Source of the DNA: Warburgia ugandensis
Lineage: Eukaryota; Streptophyta; Magnoliopsida; Canellales; Canellaceae
NCBI GenBank assembly: GCA_035236585.1
Contig: CP141126.1
Location: forward strand, 11,359,001 to 11,423,000
DNA length: 64,000 nucleotides
Direction of reading: 5' to 3'
Shown here: positions 22,215-35,600 of the stretch, in pieces
How the letters are laid out: the number at the start of each line of letters is the position of its first letter
Numbering within the stretch: the first letter of the stretch is position 1
Notes under the pieces: generated by a model
Told to the model about the DNA's origin: nothing
Databases searched by the model: none
Seen by the model: the letters and a program-made list of their open reading frames with translations, nothing else
Translations under genes and position numbers: made by a program

Positions 22215-24043
22215 TGTTAAGCTTTAAATTTTGATCAAAATACCCCTAATTTAGTATTCAATTAGATCATCAAATCAATCAAATTTGTAATTTTTAACTT
22301 GATTTTGATTTTAGATCCAATTCATCATCTAACTGCTAATTTGTAAAATTTAATAGTCAGATGATCATCAAAGCTAATCAGACGTATAATGTATGAATTA
22401 GATTACCTATGATTTAGTCTTTTGTTTTGCAAATGAACCTAAAGAGGCTTGAATGGCTCATATCAAGATTCAATGGTACAAATCACCCATCAAAAATCAA
22501 CATACAAAATGGAAAGGGTTCTTAAAAGGGAATTAGTTTTAATTGAAGAATGAGAAATTAATTGGGGAATGGAAAGCCTTCGAAATAGAAATGGAATTCT
22601 TAACTGTAGTTAAGAAATGGAATTGGAAGGAGGAGACTCTGTATAGAGGAGAAAATTCGTCATCTTCAGGCCCTCTCTCTTTGGCTGGATAGAAAAGAGG
22701 AAACCTGTCACCCTTCCCCTTTCCTTCTTCTTGTTTAACCTTCTCATCCCTCTCTTTTCAACTCTCTCCTTGGTTGGACTGTAGGCAGATCACCATCCCC
22801 CCTCTCCTCTCCATGATCTCATCTTTATCCTCCCCTTCCCCCTTCTCTCCCAACATCCCTCTCTTCTCCTTCTCTCACTTCCCCTCTCTTATCATTTCTC
22901 TCATCTCTCTGTTTCTCACTGCTCCCTCTCCCTTTGTTCACTCTCTCTATATTGCTTGTTCTCTCTCACACACATTTTTTTTCTCTATCTTTTCCCTTAT
23001 CTTTCTTTCTTGCATCACCCACACCCACACTACTCCTCCTCACATCCCTCTATCTCAATCCAATTTCCTGCCCTCTATTTCTATTCACCAGCAGCACTGC
23101 TATCTTTTCTGCTTCTCATTCTCCTTGGTTGCTTCTTTCTCTTATTCTTCTCTATCATGCCCTCAGTTTTTCTTTCTCGATCTCCATCACCACCTCTGTC
23201 TGAACCATCAACTGCTAGTATAGCCTAGCCCTCTCTTTGCTTCTCTGTCTAGTGTGGCAAAGCAGAGCCGGTGACACAGCCCAGCCTCCACTGCTTCAAG
23301 ACGTTGAACGGTACTGTCTCCCTTCTCTCCATCACTGACTGCCCAACTCCCCTACTTCACTGCCCTTTTCGCCTCTCTCCCTCATCTCTGCTCCCAATCA
23401 CGTCTACACTGTCTCCACCATCCAACTTCTCATCTTCTTCTCCTTCATCACACTAGCCGGTTCCCTTTGTGTTCTTCGTCATCTCTGCACCACCGACAAC
23501 CCAGCTCATAATTGGCACATTCTCTGCTCATTCTCCTCTTCGCTTCACCGGACGGCCCATAAACTGAAAACCAATATGAGTTTCATCTTTCCCCCATCTC
23601 CTCCTCCAACTTCCCTCCTCTACGTCAAGTTTCCCTTTCCTGTTTTTTCATTTTAAACATATTTTCTATTAAATTTTATCTTTACCCCTTGCTCTTTAAA
23701 GAAAATTCCTTTTATGTCCCTCATTCTAATTCCATTTGTGTCCCTCTTGTTATTCTAGTTTAGTTTTATCTTTGTTTAGCTTATCCATGGACTTTGTAAT
23801 TCAAGGCTATTTATTTAGTTTAATTTTCTATCTTTTTAGAATTGAAAATTTTGTAATTTGCATCATTTAAATAAATTTAAAATTTTATCTTATTATTATT
23901 TTATTTTCATTATTTTCTTTGATTGTTAGACAATTAAGTTTTATTTAAACTTCATATTTTTAAGTTGCAATCCAGTAAGATCGACCCGTACTTGCATAGG
24001 CTACACTATAACAGCCCGTGCACTTTGGTAAAACAAATAAACA
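22215..24043. mobile_element. Solo LTR (1829 bp) nested in the RTE LINE
   Basis: The ends are TGTTAAG and GTAAAACAAATAAACA, giving TGTT...AACA. It is flanked by CTTAA (22210-22214) and CTTAG (24044-24048). The intact target, seen at the same RTE site near 13170, reads TTTTAGTTTGATTAATTTT, so the 5-bp duplication and one later mutation are explained. Near the right end, GGCTACACTATAACAGCCCG and GCACTTTGGTAAAACA resemble 3' ends of plant gypsy LTRs. The interior (22770-23460) is a CT-rich tract whose long plus-strand frames are compositional. No internal retrotransposon domains are present, so it probably arose by LTR-LTR recombination. Orientation is probably +. Confidence 0.82.
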
Positions 24044-26283
24044 CTTAGTTCAGATAATTTTAAATCTTTTAGTATCTAATGCTTCTCTCCATTACTCTAG
24101 CTTTATGTTTACGCCTTTCCTTGTCTCATCAAGTAAGACTATATCATCTACAAATAGCATGTGCTATAGAATCTTCTCATGCAGATGTTTTGTTAATTCA
24201 TCTATAATCAATGTGAAAAGGTACAAACTCAATGTGAATCCTTGGTGTAATCCTACAGTGACAGAAAAATCACCAGTCTCGCCACTGATGGTCTTAACAT
24301 TTGTTACTGTTGCCTCATACATATTTTTAATTATGTTTATATACCACCGTAAAACCTCTTTATCACCCAACGTGTACCCTCCATATTTACTCTATAGGGG
24401 CTCTCTCTTAAACTTTCTCTAAGTCGGTAAAGACCATGTGGAGGTCTTTCCTCCTGTTCATATATTTCTCTATCAATTGTCTTAATAAGAAAATAGCTTC
24501 CATAGTAGACCTCATAGGCATAAAACCAAACTGGTTCTCTGATACACTTGTTTTATGCCATATTTTCTTCTCAATCACTCTTTAAAAAAGTTTCATAGTG
24601 TGGATCATAAGTTTAATTTTTCGATAATTAGTGCAGCTATGTATGTCTCCTTTATTCTTATAAATTGGTACAATAGATCTTTTCCTCCATTCATCTAATA
24701 TATTTTTTGATTTTATAATCTTATTAAACAACTTGGTCAACCAAACTACTCCAGTATATCCCATATGCTTCCAAACCTCTGTTAGTATACTATCAGGCCC
24801 TATGGCCTTTCCTAATTTCATCTTTTTCAAGGCTTCTTTCACTTTAGGGATTCTAATCCTACATTTATATCTATAATATCCAATGTTATTTAGGTTTACA
24901 ATATTTTCAATCCTTATATTTTCAGAGTCATTGCCATTTAACAATTTTTGAAAGTAAGTTTCTTACCTTTGTTCGATCTTGTCATCTTTAACTGGTACCC
25001 TTTGATCATTACTTATAATGCACCTAATATGTCCTAAGTCCTTACCCTTCTATTCTCTTATTTTTCAAGTTTAAACATAGCTTTCTCACTTTCTTTTGAT
25101 CCTAGTTTACTATAGAGGTTATTATATACCTTAAGTTTAGCCTCACTTACTATTCTCTTAGCAATTTTTTTTACCATTCTTATATTGCTCATAGTTTTCA
25201 TTATTTCTAGCCTTCTGCCATATTTTAAAACACACCCATTTGTTCTTTAATAATTTTTTACACTGTTTCACTCCACCACCATGTTTCCTTCACTAATTTC
25301 CTTTTACCTTTAGACACTCTAAAGATATCTTTTGCCACTTTCTTAATGGACTGAGACATATTAGTCCACATGGTGTTTACTTCTGTTTCATAGTTTCAGT
25401 TTCCTTCTACCATCAACTTATTTGTGAATGAGGTTATTTTCTCTCCTTTCAAGTTCCACTACTTAGTTTTTGAATACTTGTTAAGTTCATTTTCTTTCTT
25501 CCTTTTTTTATTATAGATATCCATAACCATTAACCTATGTTGTGAGGTTAAACTCTCATCGGTTATCACCTTACAATCCTTACACATTGATCTTTCAGTA
25601 TTTCTAAGTAGAAAAAATTTTATCTGGCTTTTATGAAGTCTACTTTTAAAGATTATTATGTGTTCATCCCTCTTATTAAAGAATGTATTTGCAATAGCCA
25701 AGTTATATGACAAAGCAAAATTGAGGATAGTTTTCCTCATCTCATTTCATTCTCATATACCACACCCTCTATGTATCCTTTCCTATCATATCCTTTCTTT
25801 TGTTTTCCTACATAGCAGTTTAAGTCTACTCCCATAAATATCTCATAAGTGTTGGAAATTTCTTACATGACTCCCTCCATATCTTTCCAAAACTATCTTT
25901 TGATTATATCTTATAACCCTAATTGTGGTACGTATGCACATATAACATTTATGATATGCTCTTTTAGAACAAGATTTATTATTATAATTCTACCACTAAT
26001 TCTTTTAACGTCCACAACCTTATCTTTTAATTCTTTATATTATTCCTATGTCATTTATGTTATTATCCTTTCCTAAATACCAGAGTTTATACCCTTCTAT
26101 TTCTCTAATTTTAGCCCATTTCCACTTGATTTCTTGGATATAAGCGATGTTGACTCTCCTACGTTTCATCATATTTCCTAACTCTAAACTCTTACTTGTC
26201 AATGTCCATATGTTCCATGTGGCGATATGAATCTTATGCTCTTAATATATCCTATTTATCAGCGTACTTCTCGACCTCCATGG

Positions 26284-26491
26284 CATGAACCCATGCCAAC
26301 TTTTCATTGCACGTAGGTTCTAATGTTGCCCATTGCTTCTAAGGGGATGCTTTAGCAACCCTTGCCTATTTTTCACTACACCTGGGATCTAATATAGCAC
26401 GTCACTTTTGGGGGAACGCCTTAAGAACCCTTGCCCATTTCTCACTACACTTGGGGTCCAATGCAACATGTTGCTTATGGGGGACACCCTA
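26284..26491 (-). repeat. Three 69-bp tandem repeats in the RTE 5' UTR
   Basis: Units at about 26284-26355, 26356-26424 and 26425-26491 share AACCCTTGCCYATTTYTCAC, TACACYTGGGRTCYAAT and GGGGGAACGCCTTAAG-like text. They lie upstream of the endonuclease ORF, where they could form part of an internal promoter; that role is inference. Confidence 0.85.
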
Positions 26492-26849
26492 GCTTGAGGG
26501 AATGGCAATTTTTTATTTGTTATATTAGGGTTGCCATACTTTTAAGAAGATGGAGATGTTTTTTATTTCTTGCTTACAAAATAATATACAAATGCATATT
26601 CATTTACAAGTAGGAAAGAAATAACAAAATCATCTTTAACTTCTTCCTTGTAGGCTAGCACATGATGTAAGACCCTCTTCCTTTTTCATCCGTGCTTGGG
26701 ACTGACATTGGTGGTGTTTTTTTTTATCAATGATCTATACAAATTAAAAACCTAAATTTGTATTCAATCTTTATCCATGTGAACCGGCTTGGATTCAATC
26801 CACTTATTCAAATTTTGCCAGTGCTAGGAATTACTCAAGCTCATGAAGT

Positions 26850-26930
26850 GCAAGAGGTTGTTTCCATGTCTTAACATCGTGACCTCAAGGTCACACGACA
26901 ACAATTCTACCATTGTGTCAAGGCTCTATG
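26850..26930 (-). mobile_element. Au-type SINE, head fragment, copy 6
   Basis: Only the 5' half remains: TGCAAGAGGTTGTTTCCATG, GACCTCAAGGTCACACGACA and ATTCTACCATTGTGTCAAGG on the + strand. Confidence 0.8.
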
Positions 26931-26984
26931 TATAAAGAAAATGCTTTATTTTCAAAAATAAAACAAAAGTAGTGATAATCTTGC

Positions 26985-27170
26985 CAAGTTAAAAGGGCAG
27001 CCCTGGTACCCAAAGCTCCCACCTATGAGGGGTCCGGGGAAGGGGGGGCTACAATGGCCTAAAGTAGGCAACCTTACACTGCATTTTTGCAAGAGGCTGA
27101 TTTCACGCCTTGAACCCGTGACCTCAAGGTCACATGACGACAACTTTTATTGTTTGCGCCAAGGCTCCCC
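26985..27170 (-). mobile_element. Au-type SINE, copy 7
   Basis: A full-length minus-strand copy. The + strand shows AAAAGGGCAGCCCTGGTACC, GGGGTCCGGGGAAGGGGGGG, CTTGAACCCGTGACCTCAAG and GCGCCAAGGCTCCCC. It lies 55 bp from copy 6 in the same orientation. Confidence 0.93.
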
Positions 27171-28263
27171 TTCACTTAAAGGCTCGGTCCCCATGCCCAA
27201 ATGATTTTGACAATCGACCGAGAGAAACTAGGTTGACATAGAAGTGTTAAGCACTGGAGAGATCCAATGACTAGAGTGCAGTGGTTCATCTTGGATATCA
27301 TTAGAGCCAGCAACTCTACCATGGAGCTATTGTACACATTGGTGTGGACTATGGACTACAGAGCTAGCTTGTATTGGACTTCCTAGTACAACACATATGG
27401 TGTTCCCACACGATGTTGTATACACAGTTGACAACCAAGTGGAAAGGTTTCCACCACTCCCAAATGTACAAGTGGGCCAACCTTTTGGTAATGTAAGCTG
27501 CTCATCCAATGGATATGTGTCTTAAGCATCCAGTGTCACATGTGAGCTAACTGTTGGTCCAAATAATTCATTCTCTGAGTCTGCCCAAGAAGTACTCTCC
27601 ATCTCAAAATTGTAGCCAGTATTGATTCATGAACTGCAAGTGAGAAGAAGATGAAAGTTTGAAGGAGAGGAATGCTATCATAGAGTGTGACACTGAGACA
27701 CCTTTGTTAGTTGCCGTGAGGCAGCCCATACTTTTGCATGAGTGAGCTCACCATTGGTTGATATGACTAATTCATCTAATTACTCTAATTTAATATATCC
27801 AGTTCACAAATATCACTTCCACCTCATAGCTACAACAATTTTTCCTTTTTTTCATTTTAGAGGGGTGATATAAGTGCATGACAATGCGACGATTTATTGT
27901 AGTGTCCTACTTCTACACCAATGAGACAACTAATGGTTGAATAGACTCGTTTATTTGAGTAATCTAACTTTGCATTAGTATTGCTCCCCAAATGACAAGG
28001 ATTAGATGAGGCTAAATAAAGAAATATTTGCTTTTGCTCACAGCACATGAACAACAAAATAACATTTAAAGAATGATCCATATTCATAGAGTAATAATCT
28101 AATCATCTTGACATTTGCTGTACAAAATATCCAAGGCTAAAGAAATTAGATGGATGATTCTAATCAACCGTTGGTGGGCCCATCATGCAAAAGTGGGGCA
28201 CACTATAGCTAGTAGCTATTGTTGTACGCTATGCTAACATCAGTCAACTTTTTAACCAAGTCA
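27171..28263. other. No recognisable gene
   Basis: No coding block was found on either strand. A stretch at 28150-28205 (CCGTTGGTGGGCCCATCATG, GCAAAAGTGGGGCACAC) resembles the foldback elements near 34000 and 37100. Confidence 0.45.
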
Positions 28264-29379
<1,116 letters not shown>

Positions 29380-29413
29380 AAATTACTAGCGTATTTTTAC
29401 CCGCCTCCCACCC

Positions 29414-29420
29414 TATAAAA
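29414..29420 (+). promoter_or_regulatory. TATA box of the kinase gene
   Basis: CCCTATAAAATG lies 268-274 bp before the kinase ATG (29688), in a locally GC-richer stretch with no other gene. It would place transcription start near 29445 and give a 5' UTR of about 240 nt. Confidence 0.6.
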
Positions 29421-29687
29421 TGTATTCGCGGACTTGCTCCGTCCGGTGCATTCTTTCTGTGCTTGTTCTTTTAAAGGTTTGACCGCGTCTGCTCGTCAAC
29501 ACGCTCCCTGTGTTGAAGCGAAGCCCTCCCTCCCCCACCCGCACGCGGGCTCGTGGTCTGACATTTCTCTTCTCTCTTCTCATTTCGGGAGTGGAAGAAG
29601 AAGAGAAAAACCTTCTTTCTTCAATTCAGTTCATGGGTTAATCCCACGGACCCTCCGACGCAGCTAGAAAATATCCTAACTCCGCTC

Positions 29688-32600
29688 ATGACGAAACCCG
29701 GAAAATTTCTTGGCGGTCTCATCAAAACCTTCTTATCTCGTTCAGATAGAGGTAAAACAAGAAGCAAGGCCCTCTTTTCCTTAAATTTCTTAGCAGTTTG
29801 GTTATCTTCGATTGTCACAGTTTGTTTGTTGTATCAGACGGGCAGAGAGAAGAGGATATAGAGTCGATTGCTGCTCGAGAGCAGAAGCTTTTCTCGTTTG
29901 AAACCCTAGTCGCCGCAACGCAAGATTTCAACCTGAAAAATAAGCTTGGGGAGGGGGGTTTCGGCCCCGTTTACAAGGTCATACCGACTTTCTTCCATTT
30001 CTTCTCTCTTTCCCCTTCTCCTTCTCCTTCCTCTTCTTCTTTTTTTTTTCTCCCGTTAATTTTTAGTTTTTGTTTAAATTACTCGATCTTTTTGATGGGT
30101 ACAGGGGAAATTGGATGACGGAAGGGAGATAGCAGTGAAGAAACTATCACATAGCTCAAACCAAGGGAAGAAGCAGTTCGAGAACGAGGCCAGGCTTCTG
30201 GCTCGGGTTCAGCACCGAAACGTGGTGAACTTGGTGGGTTACTGTGTATACGGCGAAGAAAAGCTTCTCGTTTACGAATACGTTGCTAACGAGAGCCTCG
30301 ACAAGTTCCTCTTCCGTAAGTCTCTCTCTTCCCTTTGCTGTTTCTTCCAGATTCCGGTCGGACAATGTACCAAAGTCAACTTTTTTTCTGGAAAATTTCT
30401 GATGGTTTTTGTCCACCGGAGCTTCGGCAGGCTGATAATTCCCTTCCCTACACACCTCGTATTCCGGAATTTCGACCCATTTTGTCCCCAAACTCCCACC
30501 ATCTGATAAACTCCAGTTAATATCGACTATTGATTCCACAATAACCTATCAGATTAACTGCCGTTCATTGTTAATTTGTTCCAAAACCCTGAAAAATTAT
30601 CTCTATTTTCATCCTAGAATGCCCCCTCCGGGACTTTGATGCCCAGCTTAACTCAAAGACTGGGCACTACAAATCAGAATTCCCACCACATATGCGCTTG
30701 GTGCTCGGCATGCATAGTTGTAGTTTATCCAACTTAGGTACCCGGGGTTAAGCTATTGGCTGGTACATTGCAGATAATAATAATAATATGAGTCTGATAT
30801 AGCCACAATCACATCTATGTTTCGATCGATTATAAAATTTGTGAAGTCATTTAGTTATTCATATAATTTCTTCCTAAACTACACCTGTCATCACAAACTA
30901 AACCTGTTTTTAGCTTCTAGCCATCAAATCCTCTCTCGTGTTGGATTGTATCCACACAGCCCGTCTTTTCCAGCCGAGATCTTGGATGTTGGAGGGTCAT
31001 GTTCAGACCTTGCTTTTGAAGCTGGAATCCCTCTTTCAAAATATTGAAATGAAAATTCAGTTTAAGACTAAAAGCCGCCTCGAGGGATTGCAGTATCTTT
31101 TAATATTATTCTTTCTAACTTTAGAAAAAGCACTCGCAAGCCTGTTTAATTTATTTGTCCAACTTACAATGCATCTTCTGCCAATGCATCTTCTTTTCTT
31201 CCTCAAATGCCACTTAAATGCAAACCCACCAACCACCCCATCGTCGTCTCTAAGATAATAATGTTGCCACTGGGCAATACCACAAGGTAACATGTACTGA
31301 GTTTGCGTTGGTGGTGTAAGTACTAAAATCTACTTGCTTCCGCAACCGGCGGCGTCAATTGTTTTGCTTATAAGTGGAGCATCCTCGCCTGCCTTTTCCT
31401 AGGTCTCGTAGAGTTGTGTATTTCTCTAACCGGCTTTAATGTAGAGCATGAACGCAATGCACTATTTTGTCCACTCATATCCCAAATATCTTCCCACGAC
31501 TGAATTGCCACACAACTTAAAACTGTTAATGATTTTGGTGGAGGGTCAGATCTACCAATTAGTGCAGATTTGACGATCAAGATCTTAGTATCGGATAGAG
31601 AGAATACACACAATAAAAAAATACGTGGTTCGGCCAAATTGAGTCTACATTCACGGGAGAGAAAATCCTAATATTTGATTAGATTACATCTCTTATCTTT
31701 TGAGATTTAACATCTCATATTTATAGGAGTTACATGTGTCTTATTGTCAAAATTTGCAAGTGTTAAAGTCTTTGATCTACGGCTTTGTCATCCATCAATA
31801 TTAAAATCCATTGGGTTAGCATCGACAATCTATAAGTCAATTGTTCTTTACTCACATGGGCGTGGATCTCATGCGGGTCCACCCTAACAATGTCTCTCTT
31901 TATGCTCATGGGAGGAGAATGTAAAAAACCATTGCTATTTTGTTTGACTCTTCAAAATTACTAGCATAGTTTCCAACAAGCTCACTCTCCAATAGTCGTT
32001 TACGCTTTTTAGTCGCTTCATTAATTATTTGCTTGTATTTGTGACTTTTCCTTAGAAGGGCTGCTGCTTCTCCTACTCAATACTCTTTAACGAGTTAAAT
32101 TACTAATCAGTAATCGAGTGTACCATAAGCATTTAGAAGCTTGTCACCTAGAAGTTTGCCAGCGTCTCTTGCATCCATCCTTTTTAGCTGCCTTCGTTGG
32201 CTACTTACAAATATCACTCCGAGTAGTCACATTCACTCAGATTGGTTAAAAGGTCTGCCCAGAATGGTTACTTAGTCTACTCAAAATTGTGCATACTTTT
32301 CACAGAGTCGTATCACCACTATTTACTAAGCCATTATACAACTATTCAGCTCACAATCTTACTATTGTTCTTGAGTCATCTCGCTATTATTCTCGAGTTG
32401 GTTACACTCGCAGTCACTGAGTCTACTCGTGGCAGTTAATGCGTCCACTTTCTGCACTTATTCATTGAGTCAACTTCTAGTTATTATCAGATCACTCACC
32501 ATCTATCACTAACTCAACTTACCTGTATGAATTTTCTTTAACAGGAGTATTATTATCATTTCTTAGGGTTTAACTTGTCACTATTAACAAGCATCAGTAA

Positions 32601-35600
32601 CTGTTTATTAGGTGTAGTTACTATTGCAACGTCCTGGAGCAAGCTATTTTCTGTAACACCTCATTACTATACCACCAAACTCAGCCTACATCCACTGAAG
32701 AAGAAATCCCAATATCTGATCGGATTATATCTCTCATTTCCCTCAGTTCTAACATATCTTATTTATAGGAATTATAGGCATCTGATTGTCAAAATTTGCA
32801 GATAGTAAAGTCTTTGATCTATGACACCGTTGGCCAGCAATGTTGAAATCTATTGGATTGGTATTGACAATGTAGAAGTCGACTGTTTTTCACTCACATA
32901 AGTATAGATCCCATGTCGGTCCATCTCAACATTTGGCTATGGCCTTTGCTCCCGTGGAGATCCACTATCAACAATGAGCTATAGTTTGGTGGCCTCCTGA
33001 TTAACTACCAAATTGAAAGGGATTAAATAAATCGTGGACTTAGCCAAAGGATGACAGCATTGGTGTTTTCGGTTATGACTTTGTCTTTTTGCAAGTCATC
33101 CCATTTTAGATAGATGCCATTCTTTAGTCTTTCTAGTACAGACGGCACATGGAAGAAATGCCAGCTTTATAGCTATAGAATAGTCTGCAATCCCAGTTCA
33201 CATGTGTCACATACGGCCCCGTATTGGCGGGGCTAATATAATCCGGTTTACGCGTATATTTCTTGCTAAATCAGCTTATACAATCCTGTTTATGAGAGTA
33301 GTCTGGCAGAATGGCATAGACCGGATCATGTAAACTTCGTCAATTGAGCTCTTAGAGGCCATCCGACGTCTTCTACTGTCTGGTTTTCTTCGGTGGTTTC
33401 AACGACTCCGGGGACCTGGATGCCGCAAGTCAATCCATTGGTTTCATGGGATAAAATGCAATCGTATTTTTTGGAGGTGCACTGAAATAGATGGTGGTAT
33501 GCTCTTCAGATGCGGAGAGGCGGGCCCAATTGGATTGGAAGAGGCGCTATGACGTGATACTTGGGGTAGCACGCGGGCTACTGTACCTGCACGAGGACTC
33601 CCCCAGCATCATTATACATCGTGACATAAAGGCTAGCAATATCCTACTCGATGACAAGTGGGTCCCAAAGATAGCGGACTTTGGTATGGCCAGGCTATAC
33701 CCTGAAGACCAGACACACGTCAACACGCGAGTCGCTGGCACCAAGTAAGTCTCCCCTGCCTTGAATCTGTCGGCTCGCCCACTGATTGATTCACTGCATC
33801 GTGTGTATAAAATCCTGTTTGTTTTTCAACTCGTATTACTTGGGAACATAGGAAACATCATGCGAAGATTCGACTTTTCAATGTAGTCTATGGGTCCAAT
33901 TGGCAAGCATTTGACTGTATTATTTATTATTTCCATGGAATGGGCCCTTTAGGAGTTTGGATCATTTATTGATTTTTGGTGCGCTAACCTTTTAACGAAA
34001 GAAGAATGCTCGAGTCTTGGGCGTAGCACACAAGGGCGGGTGCTGCTGCCCACTTTACCACAATGGACCTCACCTTTGGTTGATGAGACATTTTCATTTG
34101 ATTTTTTTAACCTTGGGCCCGCATATACCTTCCTCATCGTCAAGATTGGATGATTTCAGTATTCATAAATGCACTTTCAAGTCATTCATTCTGATCAGTT
34201 TTTCAAGAGTGTTCATGACCGTACATGTTTGCTTGACTTGGAGTACATCTTGTAGTTTTCAAACTCATCCACACTACTAGAAATCACATGGACGGGTCCC
34301 ATTAACCAAAGGTAAGGCTCACCATGGAAAGGTGTTGATAAGGCTCACCATGGAAAAGTGGAGGCTGAGGACTCGAGCATTCCTACTAACGAAATATACC
34401 TCCCAAAATGGAAAAAGACTGAGTTTTGGGGCATGGTAATGCATTAGCGATGAAATAATTCAGTTCTAATTGCGTGACTTTTTATTTGGAAATGACGGTT
34501 TACTTGTTTTGTTAATTGCCCAGCGGATACATGGCACCGGAGTACGTGATGCACGGGCAACTCTCTGTGAAAGCCGACGTCTTCAGTTTCGGCGTTTTGT
34601 TACTGGAGTTAGTCAGCGGCAAGAAGAACTCTACTTTTGATTACGATCCCGACTGTCGCAGCCTTCTTGAATGGGTGAGTTCTTCGTTCCTTCTTTCATC
34701 ACCACGCAACGACGGTATTTACCATCCTCCTGCTTCTCTGGTTATTTTCCATTCATCTCGTTGGGTTGGATTCAGCCTTAATTCTGATCCTTCCATTTCC
34801 CACTACAAGGATCATGCTAGGAACTGTTGTTCTTGGTGCACGTCTGAACTTAATATGCACCTCTCTATAAAGATGAACCAACGCGCTCAAAAAAAGTGCT
34901 CCAACTCAATGCGCCTCGCTTTTGCATGAAGGCTTTACCTTTAATGATCAGGCCCCTTCATCTGATTATGATAATTGAATGATTATACTATCTTAAACTT
35001 GTACTTAGACAGTCGAAATATTATTTACATCCGGTCTAAAGTGAACGATCAATACGTTTTTAAGATGCTAGAATCGTTCTAACGTGAGTTTTTGGTAAGG
35101 GCGTCATACGACGGGTCTGATCATCCAACTGCGGCCCCTAAATGCAAAGGAAGGCGCTTGGTTTGAGGGCTTTGGTTTATCATTCCTCTCTATTTTAGGC
35201 GTTGAGCACCGATGGTATGGTTTCCAGGTGTCTGGTAAAACTATCATACATAGCGTCATGGTGTTCGGTGGACCTAGTCACTAAGACGAGCAAATACCTT
35301 AGTGTGTGAATCAAAGCTTGTTTGCCCGTTCATGTGTTTGATTTTTCTGTACTTTGACCCCTTTTTATATTAACGTGCAGTTTCAAAATTTTCTGTTTGA
35401 TTTGATTGGCGATAATGACGCCACTGACTCTAATCCAGACATGGACCAGCTAATGGCTTGTACATCACGTAACCTTAAGCCTTTTACAAATCACTGGGCC
35501 CCAACTGGAGCAGGTTCCTGTTTAATGACGCATTTGATTTCGTCATTTAGGCAAACGGTGGTTCAGTAGAAACATGGATGCAAAGTCACAAAATTCTCTA

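Larger units (their letters stand above)
21509..26736 (-). mobile_element. Near full-length RTE-clade LINE, split by a solo LTR
   Basis: From right to left on the minus strand: a 5' UTR with 69-bp tandem repeats (26284-26491); an endonuclease start near 26210 (NIAYIQEIKWKW); endonuclease remnants to about 25460; RT N-terminal part (VKEALKKMKLGKAIGPDSIL, about 24850-24770); mid-RT at 24370-24164 (TVGLHQGFTLSLYLFTL); then, beyond the solo LTR, the C-terminal part (NKMRETILRWFEYVQ at about 21780-21740, end NKIHVAEP); and the 3' end with GATCATGATGATGA. Proposed target duplications are TTTTTATCAACGATCT at 21509-21524 and TTTTTATCAATGATCT at 26721-26736 (15 of 16 bases). Without the LTR the element is about 3.4 kb. 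Many stops make it inactive. Confidence 0.9.

Noticed and set aside
22774-23456. Long plus-strand frames (149 and 90 codons) rich in Ser, Pro, Leu and Phe
   Set aside because: They lie in a CT-rich tract inside the solo LTR, and all three plus frames stay open together; the signal is compositional.
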